NCBI GenBank assembly: GCA_947623455.1
Contig: OX392530.1
Location: 4,253,501 to 4,317,500, forward strand
Reading direction: 5' to 3'
Length of the DNA stretch: 64,000 nt
DNA from: Mimachlamys varia
Taxonomy: Eukaryota; Mollusca; Bivalvia; Pectinida; Pectinidae
The notes below the pieces were generated by a model, which was not told the DNA's origin, did no database searches, and saw only the letters and a program-made list of their open reading frames with translations. Both the position numbers and the translations under genes were made by a program. How positions within the stretch are numbered: the stretch's first letter is position 1; each line of letters opens with the position of its first letter. Below, piece by piece: positions 48,001-55,999 of this stretch.

Positions 48001-51000
48001 TTTTGGATTCCTACCTTTTGGCCCCTCGCATCACTGAAGAGTCCTAGGAGGACGAAACAGCTGTATGATGCAGCTTAATTCATTTTTTTCGGCATACTGT
48101 ATCTATTACTAAATTTAAGAGGTGCAGCATATATGTGTGTTACGTCATCTTTACTCTCCATCATACAGCTGTAAAGTTATCAAAGGACTCCTCAGTGATG
48201 CTTGGGGTAAAAAGGTGAGAATCGGAATTTTCTAAACAACTGTAAAAGTAGAAGGGTCAAGTGCGCAAAACCACTGTGATTTATATATTGAGAAAAAAAT
48301 GAAGTCCATAATTTCTACTAGAGTGTTATATTACGAGCCCTGCCACTACTCAAATGAGATAACTGTGGTTATCAAGGCTCCAGCAAACCTCGGGGACTAG
48401 AAGAATGGCTCGAAACTGCATAAACCTATTTATCGCTGCTTGGGCCAAATATGACAGAATAATTGAATCAATTATTAGTATGCATCATGTTTTATCATCG
48501 ATTTTGCATTTGTCATGAAGTTTGCTAAGCTGTTTGCTGGTTTTGGCAAAACATGTGAAAACATGTTTATTCTAGGAGGGAATATTAGCCCATGTGGATC
48601 ACATATGATTCACAAAGCAACCACGCCGTTATGCTCATACGTGTCTCTTCATGCCATAAGGGAATTTGTTTGACTGAATATGGCTCTATCATAATATAGC
48701 CATTAATCTGTAAAAAGTATCACACGAATATGTTACATAGGGACGTATTTCAATCAATAAAAAAAACTTCTCATGAATACTATCGTTAAGACATCTGAAC
48801 ATAGTTAGAAGAGTGTTCTAAATATGAATAATTTGGTCTTATTTCAGTAACAAAACATTTTTATTTCTTATAATACAAAAGTTCTCTTGCTATCGTCACT
48901 TTTGACGATTGAAATATCTATTAATTTATTTTCATATTTGTGTGAAATAAGTCACAACCGCCATGCACTTTAAAGAGTCCGATAAAAAAGATTGCATGCT
49001 ATAAACACACATAAGCAATACTCTTTGTAGAAGCATATGCGATCCACACGAAGTCACTGTTCCGTCCTGAAACAAGATTTTTGAAAAACATATTTTGACA
49101 AAACCCCTTAGCAAATTACATGTTCAAGGCAAAGTCCATGCTTAGCTAGGGTACAAACTAGCAATTAATCAGGTTAATCTGATAAATCGCCCCGAAGTAG
49201 TGACTAATTGGGTGGTAAATATATCACTCGATATGCTATTTCGATACCCCTTAACGTAATAAATAAAAACAATTAGCATACATAGGAGTTCTTATATATC
49301 GCTGTATTGTAACCTAATTCATAGGTCGTGTTAAAGCGGTTCAGAAATTACTATCCGTGATTATAAGGCCTTCGAAACTAAACACTACATTTTCTCAACT
49401 TACCTGGAGAGCATACTAGTACAGCCGGTGCTACAATTCTAGCTCTCTCCAAATACGTACTCATTTACATCAGAGTAGATTGGATAAAGCGGAGAAAAGT
49501 ATCTTACTCAAAGATAGAACACAGCGCTGTGCCAAGATTCGAACCCTCAACTGGTCGGTTCTTAGAATAATTAGATATCTAAGCAACTAAAATAAAAAAG
49601 TACTCTAACATTGCTTTAATATTGTATTTTAGAGCGTTAGATTGCCGAAATATGTTTTGTTAGTTTTCTTATATGGATTTTAAAGGATGCAATACTTTGA
49701 ATCCTGGATCAAATTTTTTATTTATATAGACCCATGTACTTTAGGCATGGATAAATTTGACCAAAAATATTCCGTTTTTTTTAAAACTAATTTTTATAAA
49801 CGGTTCGTTTTATTTTTTATAGGATCAGTGAAGCCGTCATTCAACCTTTTGACCCGCGAAGATGACGTTAGATCGATGGATGTCGTGTCCTTTACCTTCA
49901 GATACTGTGATGCGCAGTTCCTGTACAGAAAACCAGAACAATACGAAGTGTTTTACAAAGTAACATCAAAGGAGACAGAGAAAGAAGATTGCACTTCCGG
50001 TTATATATTTTATAACGTCCTTTTCTGATAACCACTGCAACCTTTCTAACTAACTTTATTTTGTGATTCGTTTAACAATAAAAGTCAAAATTATCAGTGA
50101 TAAAATAACAAACAATTATTGGATAATTTTGATTTACTATTATTTATAGGAGCAGACTCACTTAATGTGACGGCGACTTTAAGTGTCCAGGAAGTTGTGT
50201 TGCGTGACCTTGACCCTATGGCTCAGTATTCGGTGTGTATGAGGATCCGGACGAGTGTCGGGACCAGTGAACTCAGTGATGTCAGATGGAGGAAACCACT
50301 CAAATTGCCCGGTTTGTTTACATTTGATAAGAACGTTATGTTTGAATGATGAACGTAACGCACACACACGTGTCATACATCTGTTTCGTCCTTCTTTAAC
50401 TCGTCAATGATGCCAAGGGCCAAAAGGTGGGAATCGAAATTAATTTTAGAAGATGAAGGGTCAGGTGCGTTAATGTGTTGATTTCATCAGTGTAGCAAAT
50501 GTACACGAACCAAACCTCAGAATACTCGTACTTGTTATAAATCTTCTGTATAATGCACAACTGCAAAACAGAATATTTCTGGTTATATTGTCATATTGGT
50601 CGACAATATTTTTGTTGAGTTCGGAAGAAAGATGTTCCAGCAGACTGTTGCCATTCCCATGGGAACAAATTGTGCCCCACTCTTAGCTGACTTGTTTTTG
50701 TTTTCATACGAGGCTAAATTTATAGAAGGGCTAATCAGGACCTTGCCAAATCTTTTAATTTCACTTGTCTGTGAACAACAAGAAATTTGCAGACCAAGTC
50801 GATCGTATATATCCTTTTGAACTTTAAATATAAAGCTTCTTATTTCGATCTCTTCTTAAACTATGACAAACATGGATAGCTTACTAATAAGCTATACGAT
50901 AAATGTGACGATTCCAATTTTCCGACCGTGAACTTCTTTCCCTGCTTCTCCAACTTATAGTGTTTACATGTCGCAAATGATTCTAAGGCTTGCTCTAAAT

Positions 51001-54000
51001 ATCGTGGTTTTCGTTATCGATGTCGACTTCTGACAAACAAACTAACAACACAGGGATTCGAGGGAGACAGAGTGATCAGAACTAGAGCAGGTTTTATTGG
51101 CGCCATCTTTGTCTCATTGAAAAATATTCTGTATCTGTGTGTGATATGAAGATGGACGTTTTGAGTATGCTCATTAGTATGTTTGATGTTTACTTTTAAT
51201 CTCGGTTGTCGTCGAAGTAGCAGAAGACGCTTACTCTTCCTGAACACATGGTCTTATTCTCTTTTACTTTTACAATGGTCTCTAAGTAAATATTTCCTTT
51301 TTTCATGTTTTGCCCCTAGTTTAATCAATTTTGAGTTCGGGTTATGATTTGTTCCCGCTTTTGCATTCTCTATTTTTTTCTGACAAAAGCACATCCGACA
51401 AACCTGAGAACATTTGTGGTAAACATTCTGTCAGAAGTGTACAGCAAGCAAACCACAGAACATTAATGGTAAACATTGAAACTATTCCAACCGAATATTT
51501 GAGACTTCCTACATTTTTGTAAATTAACGTATAAGGCATGCACTCGAGAAGTGAATATTGATAAAACATCCTTATTTTTGCTTTTGTTTACACAGATGAG
51601 AGTTCACCAGATTTAGCTTTAATTATAAGCATTGCACTTGCAACAATAAGCACTGCTGTGGTCCTAACATTAATAACATGGTGAGTATTTTGTCATTAAT
51701 ACACATATCAAAAATATTTTATTGCCCCAAAACCTTAATTCAAATATCCCAAAATTTATAACACAGCACTTTTTGGATTCGTTTTCAAAATGCTGTTTTG
51801 CACAGCTAATCAGCATGGGAATATTCCTCGTGTTGTCACATACAATAAAAAAGATATGTTTTACTTAATACTCGATACAAGCCACATAAACATATATTTT
51901 TGATTCCGTTATTCATACAAAAGGAAATAGTTTTATTGTTTAATTTACTTTCATTAGAGCAGAAATCAAGTAATACAGATATGATTTAATCCCTCTCATA
52001 CGAATAAAATCAAAATTTGATGAAGTCTTACCCCGATGTAACCCTGTTGAATTACAAATGGATGTATACCTGATTGTTTGTCCTCAACGTACAGTAAAAA
52101 CTGAAACATTCCTGTTTATACTCATGTATTCAACATACTGCGGTCATTTGTTCGGGAATATTTAATTACGATAAATATGTCATAGAAGTCATTAAAAGAA
52201 CTTGCGGCGATATTGCCAATACCGGCTTTCGTCACTAATAGATAATAGATTATAAATTTTCTTATCAATACAATTAACAGTATAGCAAGCAATGGATTAT
52301 ATATTTAGTCACTGTCACTATGCTCATTTGTTCATTTGTTTCACCTACCTCCTGTTTCAGTATGATTATAATTTCCACATTTCAGCTATTTGAGCAATAA
52401 GTATAAGTCTATGGATGTAAATGTTCAAGTTCCTGACATCGAAAAATATGTCAACGAAGACCAAAGTTTCATGGAATCCCAAACACAGGTAAAATTCTGA
52501 CCTCACAACATATATAATCTAGTATTAAATGCTGTGAAGGGTAATACGTATTATCAAGAAGCTATACTCCTTTATTGAAATACTACATTAGCGAATGTAT
52601 CGAGTTGGAGAGCCAAGTGTCGCAGGCTCGGGCTCCAGCGACGGCTCTATATTTGTTAGTATTTCTCGTCAACTACATAAGTGACCCCATACCGGGCGCC
52701 TTGGTGAAAGGCAAGTGCGCTATTAACCGACTACCCGACCACCCAATAAATGCCATTGTCAAAACACAATAGTATACACGGTATTCTAATACAGATCCTC
52801 TTTATTAACAGGACGGGTATGTTGTCAACGACGGTAGTTGCGGATCAAATAAGGCGAATGCCACATTGGCTATAAGGGGTAAGATTACGTTTTGCAAAAG
52901 AGTTGCTGATGCTGATATTTCATTCAAGTGGAATATAATCAACATCCTTTACTGCAATGGTGACCGGTGTTCCGCAGGAGTCGGCGTCTTCTGCTTCATC
53001 GACGCAACCGCCATGTATATCTTGTTTACATCCAAGTAAAAATCAAGGCCTCAAAGATGACGTAACACACACATGTGTTGCACCTTTTAAATTTAGATTT
53101 AGATTAAATAGATACAGTATGCCAAAAATAAATCAAACTTCACCATACATCTGTTTCGTCCTCATAGGAATCTTCAGTGATGCTACATGTAGGGCCAAAA
53201 GGTGGGAATGCAACATTTCTAAACTAATGTAGAAGCAGAAGGGTCTTCTAAGTGAGAATATATAGGATCTTTCAAGAATTTGCTTAGATATTTGCTTCGA
53301 TGTAAGTTTTTAAAAAACGAGTAATTTTTTCCAGTTCAGCGAGTCTATTATAAGCTAAAATGAAATACTCGTGACGAGTTTCATCAATCTATAATGAAAT
53401 GGAAACGAGTGTAGGGTCGATAACGTCATTTAGTACATCACGTGACTGAATACTGTTTTCCCATTGGCTACACACATGGGTACTATGAAGCGATAGTGCC
53501 CGCTCAGCCGGGCACTATCAAATTTGGCGCGATTTTCAACGTGAATTTATTCTGACGTCACTATTGAGTTACGTCACTATTAGGTCGTGCTACTGTGTTC
53601 TGCTTGAAAATGGCTGACTCTGGAAACGACCCAAAGCTGGCCATGGTATATCACAATAAAACGAGTTGTGATGTATACATATGTATTTAAATGGAAGGGT
53701 GATGTTCTAAACCCATTATGGCCCTGTTGAATGGGCACTATTACCTCATAGTATTGTCTCGTGATGAGATAGTGCCCTCGCCTTCGGCTCATCACTATTC
53801 CATCCCTCGACAATACTATGAGGCAATAGTGCCCTCTCAAAGGGCCATAATAAATAAATAATTATCTTTGGCGTAATGTCACAATAAGAACAATTAAAAC
53901 TTGCATCCACTCACAGTGCTGATAGGTCAGATTACACATAACACAGATATATTCACTACAAAACCGTCAATCATATGATAAAAGACCATATAGACTTGAT

Positions 54001-55388
54001 ACTGAATACAAATCAAAATAATCTTTTGATATCAAGAAATTCATTGAGCACGTTGATGGAATATACTTACAAACGTAGTACAATCCAAAATTTGAAATAA
54101 TTTGTTTTACTAAAATATCGAAGCGACACCAATTCCATTATATAGACTAGAATTCGATTACGCTATGGTTAAAATATGAACACAGAAAATGTTAAATTAG
54201 AACTAGAAAACTTAATTATCCATTTACATTTTAGGCTTTGTGAAGCCACGAAGACCTCTACCAGCGACATCCCTTCCTGCAGTCTCGAAAAGAACCAGCA
54301 GAGACAGTGGTGTGATTCATAGTAGCCTAGAGAGTCAAGAAGAGGGAGGCATTAAAGATAACAACGCCAAGGCAAAACCTGACGGAGAAACGCCTCCAAC
54401 ACAGTGTGAATTGAGCATGACCAATATCCCAAAGACGCGCAGATCACATGGAGACATGCGGAGCGATTGTCTTGGCTCACAACATGATACCAGTAGTAAT
54501 AGTATTATTGGAGTAGGGTCTTATTGTCAATGGGACGCTATTGGCACTGCAGACGACCACCTTGCAACTAATCGCCCTAACACTGATAGTAATACTACGG
54601 AAAATAGCGGTGTTTCAGAAGTCACAGATTATAGTCAAATAGAGAGAACTAGCGACACGAATGCATCAAGAGACAATCACTCAAGCTACGCAGATGAAAC
54701 AACTAGCTTCCTGGAACAGCCAGTGTCCAGAAATGAGCAGTTTGATTGTTATGTAACCGAACAATTCAATCCATTTCTACCTATGGGAGATGCAGCACAT
54801 GTAGACACAAACACTGGGACTGTGACAATTCTTCGTGGTAATGAAACCAGAGGAACATTTGACATAGAAAGTCCAAGGAAACGATGTGTAAAAAGTTCAG
54901 CAAAAGACACTAGTGATGTCTCCGACAGACGCACGCTAACAGAAAAAATGTTGAATTCAGCTATCGTGTGGAATAACTCTTCTAATGATATCAACAATAT
55001 ACAAATCGGGGATAGTCAAGACAAAGGAGCAATTTCAGAAGACTTTGAAGACGAGATGTGCAATCTCCTCGATGAACAATTACAAACAGTTTGTCCTACT
55101 GAGGAAACGATTGCACAAATACAGCATTTTAGAACATTAAAAAAGGCAAGTCGGGAAGATCTAAATACTGTGATAATTGATGCAGATCCGGAATGTTGTG
55201 CTCACCTAGAGACAGACAAACCAATCACTTGTTTTGCAGCAGATTCTGGCAACTCTTTCAAGAGTCTTAACCCCGAGGTATACAAAGCAAGAGCTTGCTT
55301 AGAACCAAAGATAAACAGATCAGTTACTTGTTTAGAACAAGATACTAACATGTCAGCTACATGTTTAGAACAAGAAAAATATCCGTGA
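38985..55388 (+). CDS. gp130-like class I cytokine receptor, 16 exons, about 1,157 residues
   Basis: A single-pass cell-surface receptor expected to signal through JAK/STAT. Exons (listed separately) join in one frame of 3,474 nt including the stop. Order: signal peptide (1 to about 27), Ig-like domain (about 33-123), cytokine-receptor homology module of two FN3 domains (124-340) with four cysteines in the first, three more FN3 domains (341-454, 455-575, 576-688), transmembrane helix (about 693-717), cytoplasmic tail of about 440 residues. Every FN3 domain is bounded by phase-1 introns and split by one inner intron, as in vertebrate members. This is the domain order of gp130. The WSXWS motif is degenerate (NWSPVERLSF). 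A Box 1-like VQVPDIEKYV follows the membrane. Drosophila Domeless is the insect relative; which vertebrate member is closest cannot be said. Confidence 0.85.
39310..39530 (+). mobile_element. Hammerhead-bearing repeat, copy 3, in receptor intron 1
   Basis: Contains GAAATTATACAGAACTAGTTTAAAT, GATTTTACGACC and the ribozyme; the right end is lost after the ribozyme. Sense to the receptor. Confidence 0.7.
39462..39505 (+). ncRNA. Hammerhead ribozyme, copy 3
   Basis: GCATCA, CTGACGA, GTCC-CAGTA-GGAC, GAAA, CAGATG, TA, then GGGTGC. The core is intact, but the stem I base next to the cleavage site is mismatched. Confidence 0.65.
40446..40718 (+). CDS. Receptor exon 2 (Ig-like domain)
   Basis: Begins DLEPSGSLYKTVGERLEFIC and ends LFLRVG. 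Contains the Ig cysteine pair, the second in the diagnostic NDTGTYTCNF, and potential N-glycosylation sites (HNES, VNSS, LNDT). Phase 1 to 1. Confidence 0.85.
41832..41967 (+). CDS. Receptor exon 3 (CHR first FN3 domain, first half)
   Basis: Encodes YRPSPPKDIYCFSKDHLDMN then CTVTLADRD. PKDIYC-x9-C is the first cysteine pair of the cytokine receptor fold. Phase 1 to 2. Confidence 0.85.
42241..42443 (+). CDS. Receptor exon 4 (CHR first FN3 domain, second half)
   Basis: Encodes STEWLKCVHYDAQTRSCYWK, the second cysteine pair, then RYIVRVRVRNILGTS, a typical FN3 F-strand. Phase 2 to 1, donor GTAAGT. Confidence 0.86.
42759..42913 (+). CDS. Receptor exon 5 (CHR second FN3 domain, first half)
   Basis: Encodes KLYKFHVTNITSRSAILSWK then LPEYLIPGIYMIDFAINYTS, with the FN3 B-strand Trp. 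Phase 1 to 0, donor GTAAGT. Confidence 0.86.
43028..43184 (+). CDS. Receptor exon 6 (CHR second FN3 domain, second half)
   Basis: Encodes LEALIPYTVYYVAIRARGRL then DDRNWSPVERLSFRT. NWSPVE stands where family members have WSXWS. Phase 0 to 1; donor GTTGGT is weak. Confidence 0.82.
43588..43838. mobile_element. MITE in receptor intron 6
   Basis: GGGCCCGTATGCATGAAATC is mirrored by GGTTTCATGAATACGGGCC; about 250 bp, with a second inner pair (GTCTTC / GAAGAC). Confidence 0.78.
43956..44056 (+). CDS. Receptor exon 7 (third FN3 domain, first half)
   Basis: Encodes PSAAPRYTEGGYFLSRPGTN then CALQIYLK. Acceptor TTCCCCAG; phase 1 to 0. Shorter than other FN3 first halves and with no clear Trp; placed by frame and phase. 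Confidence 0.72.
44643..44772. mobile_element. MITE in receptor intron 7, about 130 bp
   Basis: Ends ACTGCGTATACGGTAGTATG and GTACTACCGTATACTCAGT mirror each other. Half of a similar element lies at 45,705-45,760. Confidence 0.72.
45060..45205 (+). mobile_element. Penelope-like element 3' region, remnant 2
   Basis: ACCTGGTCTTATTCTCTTGT..GTTTAATCGATTTTGAGTTC..GTTGACGCTTTGGTATTCTC, near-identical to part of 32,060-32,195. It ends close to the exon 8 acceptor. Confidence 0.72.
45215..45455 (+). CDS. Receptor exon 8 (third FN3 domain, second half)
   Basis: Encodes EMYYAVSIDGV, SDVSCWSDRPYTIAVRACIE and RTLIHIPVSD: an FN3 F-G region. Phase 0 to 1, donor GTAAGA. Confidence 0.84.
45779..45927 (+). 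CDS. Receptor exon 9 (fourth FN3 domain, first half)
   Basis: Encodes GFPFATEVIAEGYGDNAIKI then SWLVDESFQTILKNVSVFWC, with the FN3 B-strand Trp. Phase 1 to 0, donor GTAAGC. Confidence 0.85.
46400..46960. repeat. 56-bp minisatellite, about 9-10 copies, in receptor intron 9
   Basis: Unit ACAACAGGAGACAATGTACT, TCATTG.CACATGAAAACTA, CACGGTGCAAATATAA. Mid-intron, not touching a splice site. Confidence 0.9.
47030..47200 (-). mobile_element. Penelope-like element 3' region, remnant 3
   Basis: The complement of the shared 3' segment: CCGAAGAGTCAACAAAACCATAATC.., AACATGAACAAAGGAA, GTGTCTTCTGCTTCATCGAC. Confidence 0.6.
47313..47526 (+). CDS. Receptor exon 10 (fourth FN3 domain, second half)
   Basis: Encodes SGLSWKILPGDATETMLNLT, YRDWMFAVSFTTD and a long acidic end. 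Phase 0 to 1, donor GTAAAA. Confidence 0.82.
47650..47692 (+). ncRNA. Hammerhead ribozyme, copy 4 (degraded)
   Basis: GCATCA, CTGAAGA, a shortened stem II (GCCTAGGAGGAT), GAAA, CAGCTATA, AGATGC. One base is lost and others changed relative to copy 5; activity doubtful. Confidence 0.65.
48028..48071 (+). ncRNA. Hammerhead ribozyme, copy 5 (best preserved)
   Basis: Stem I GCATCA/TGATGC, six pairs. Core CTGAAGA and GAAA complete. Stem II GTCCT-AGG-AGGAC, five pairs. Stem III ACAGCTGU is self-complementary with essentially no loop. Expected cleavage is after TA, between 48,065 and 48,066. Type I order. The tiny stem III is known from metazoan variants that work as dimers. Confidence 0.88.
48156..48420 (-). 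mobile_element. Hammerhead-bearing repeat, copy 6, inverted and degraded
   Basis: On the minus strand GTTTGCTGGAGCC, GTGGCAGGGCTCG and GGATT..CACCTTTTTACCCCAAGCATCACTGAGGAGTCC. The GAAA of the ribozyme (minus, 48,159-48,201) is lost, so it should be inactive. Confidence 0.7.
49823..49999 (+). CDS. Receptor exon 11 (fifth FN3 domain, first half)
   Basis: Encodes SVKPSFNLLTREDDVRSMDV, SFTFRYCDAQF and QYEVFYKVTSKETEKEDCTS. Phase 1 to 1; donor GTTATA is weak, but the frame and phase fit exon 12. Confidence 0.78.
50150..50311 (+). CDS. Receptor exon 12 (fifth FN3 domain, second half)
   Basis: Encodes ADSLNVTATLSVQEVVLRDL then DPMAQYSVCMRIRTSVGTSE, an FN3 E-F-G pattern. Phase 1 to 1, donor GTTTGT. 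Confidence 0.84.
50345..50470 (-). mobile_element. Hammerhead-bearing repeat, copy 7 (partial), antisense in receptor intron 12
   Basis: On the minus strand: GACCCTTCATCTTC.., TTTCGATTCCCACCTTTTGG, CCCTTGGCATCA, then the ribozyme and GTGTGTGCGTTACG. Confidence 0.65.
50372..50413 (-). ncRNA. Hammerhead ribozyme, copy 7 (degraded)
   Basis: GCATCA, TTGACGA (first core C lost), an imperfect stem II, GAAA, CAGATG, TA, TGAC. Probably inactive. Confidence 0.5.
50590..51385 (+). mobile_element. Penelope-like element remnant 4 with reverse transcriptase pieces
   Basis: At about 50,596-50,745 the plus strand encodes a Penelope RT block (FQQTVAIPMGTNCAPLLADL). From about 50,850 come KLYDKCDD and the RT C-terminal region, with stops, and then the shared 3' segment (GATATGAAGATGGACGTTTT). 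Parts between are deleted. Dead copy in receptor intron 12. Confidence 0.82.
51596..51680 (+). CDS. Receptor exon 13 (transmembrane segment)
   Basis: Encodes DESSPDLALIISIALATIST then AVVLTLIT: a single hydrophobic helix of about 23 residues. Phase 1 to 2, donor GTGAGT. Confidence 0.86.
52386..52488 (+). CDS. Receptor exon 14 (juxtamembrane, Box 1-like)
   Basis: Encodes CYLSNKYKSMDVNVQVPDIE then KYVNEDQSFMESQTQ. VQVPDIEKYV resembles the Box 1 Pro motif that binds JAK in gp130 (NVPDP). KYVNE fits a Grb2 SH2 site (YxN). Phase 2 to 0. Confidence 0.82.
52675..52750 (-). mobile_element. SINE family 1, truncated copy
   Basis: GGGCGCCTTGGTGAAAGGCAAGTGCGCTAT and CCCGACCACCCAATAA: the complement of the SINE tRNA-like head. 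Confidence 0.7.
52812..52878 (+). CDS. Receptor exon 15
   Basis: Encodes DGYVVNDGSCGSNKANATLA then IR; phase 0 to 1, donor GTAAGA. Cytoplasmic; no recognised motif. Confidence 0.75.
52970..53250 (-). mobile_element. Hammerhead-bearing repeat copy 8 joined to a Penelope-like 3' segment
   Basis: On the minus strand a ribozyme unit (53,250-53,050) runs directly into ACTTGGATGTAAACAAGATATACATGGCGG..GATGAAGCAGAAGACGC, which is Penelope-like 3' sequence. It lies in receptor intron 15, antisense. Confidence 0.75.
53142..53183 (-). ncRNA. Hammerhead ribozyme, copy 8
   Basis: GCATCA, CTGAAGA, TTCCT-ATG-AGGAC, GAAA, CAGATG, TA, TGGTGA. The core is intact; stems I and III have mismatches. Confidence 0.65.
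53730..53850. repeat. Inverted repeat, about 29-bp arms
   Basis: GGGCACTATTACCTCATAGT.. and its complement ACTATGAGGCAATAGTGCCC, at the end of a longer repeat (53,340-53,870) that also has GGGCACTATC near 53,510. A MITE in receptor intron 15. Confidence 0.65.
54235..55388 (+). CDS. Receptor exon 16 (cytoplasmic tail, last exon)
   Basis: 384 codons, Ser/Thr/Asn-rich and probably disordered, beginning FVKPRRPLPATSLPAVSKRT. Tyrosines include VTDYSQI (Y-x-x-I), CYVTEQ, SSYADE and EVYKA; no Y-x-x-Q STAT3 site is seen. The end has repeated CLEQ/CLEP units (ARACLEPK, VTCLEQDTN, ATCLEQEK). It stops at TGA (55,386-55,388), but the same frame stays open to 55,577 and contains another VICLEQDTN unit. 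Confidence 0.85.
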
Positions 55389-55664
55389 TTTATACAGACA
55401 GGCACTTCAGTTATATGTTTAGAACAAGACACAAACCCGAACGGAATCTTTTTTGGAAGAGGCAAAAGACATATTGCAAATACAAATGAAATTGGCAAAT
55501 TGTCTGGTCAACAGAAGCCAATCAAAGAAGTTCTTTTGAATGTCTTGAAGTCATATATTTTAGACTTGGTTTACACGTGAGAGGTTAAAGACAGGTAAGC
55601 GATGCATGTACACTGGGGCTTTTACTTCACTACATGTGTATGCATTTTATACAAATGTTCATGA

Positions 55665-55992
55665 GTATTCAAAGGATGACGTAACACACATATATGCTGC
55701 ACCTCTTAAATTTAGTAATAGATACAGTATGACGAAAAAATTAATTGAACTGCATCACACAGCTGTTTCGTCCTCCTAGGACTCTTCAGTGATGCTAGGG
55801 GCTAAAAGGTAGGAATCCAAAATTTCTAAACAAATGTAGAAGCAGAAGGGTCAGGTGCGTAAAACCCCTTTTATTTATGAATTTAGAAGTAAAATTAAAC
55901 TAGTTCTGTTTAATTTCAAATCGTGTACTACGAAAATGTGTATATTATATACCGTGCCACTAAATGAGATTGCCGGTGGCTATGGAGGCTAT
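55665..55992 (-). mobile_element. Hammerhead-bearing repeat, copy 9, downstream of the receptor
   Basis: A near-complete monomer on the minus strand with all the family blocks. It probably lies in or just past the receptor 3' UTR. A possible poly(A) signal AATAAA occurs near 56,478. Confidence 0.8.
55752..55795 (-). ncRNA. Hammerhead ribozyme, copy 9
   Basis: GCATCA, CTGAAGA, GTCCT-AGG-AGGAC, GAAA, CAGCTG, TG, TGATGC. All stems are perfect, but the base at the cleavage position is G rather than A. Hammerheads need a non-G there, so cleavage should be blocked. Confidence 0.78.
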
Positions 55993-55999
55993 TAAAAAT

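Larger units (their letters stand above)
47570..48155 (+). mobile_element. Hammerhead-bearing repeat, copies 4 and 5: tandem dimer in receptor intron 10
   Basis: Two ribozymes in the same direction, 378 bases apart (47,650 and 48,028), each followed by TTTTTTCGGC.TACTGTATCTATT..AAATTTAAGAGGTGCAG. The stretch between them is one complete monomer. Tandem ribozyme-bounded units are the layout of retrozymes. Confidence 0.85.
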
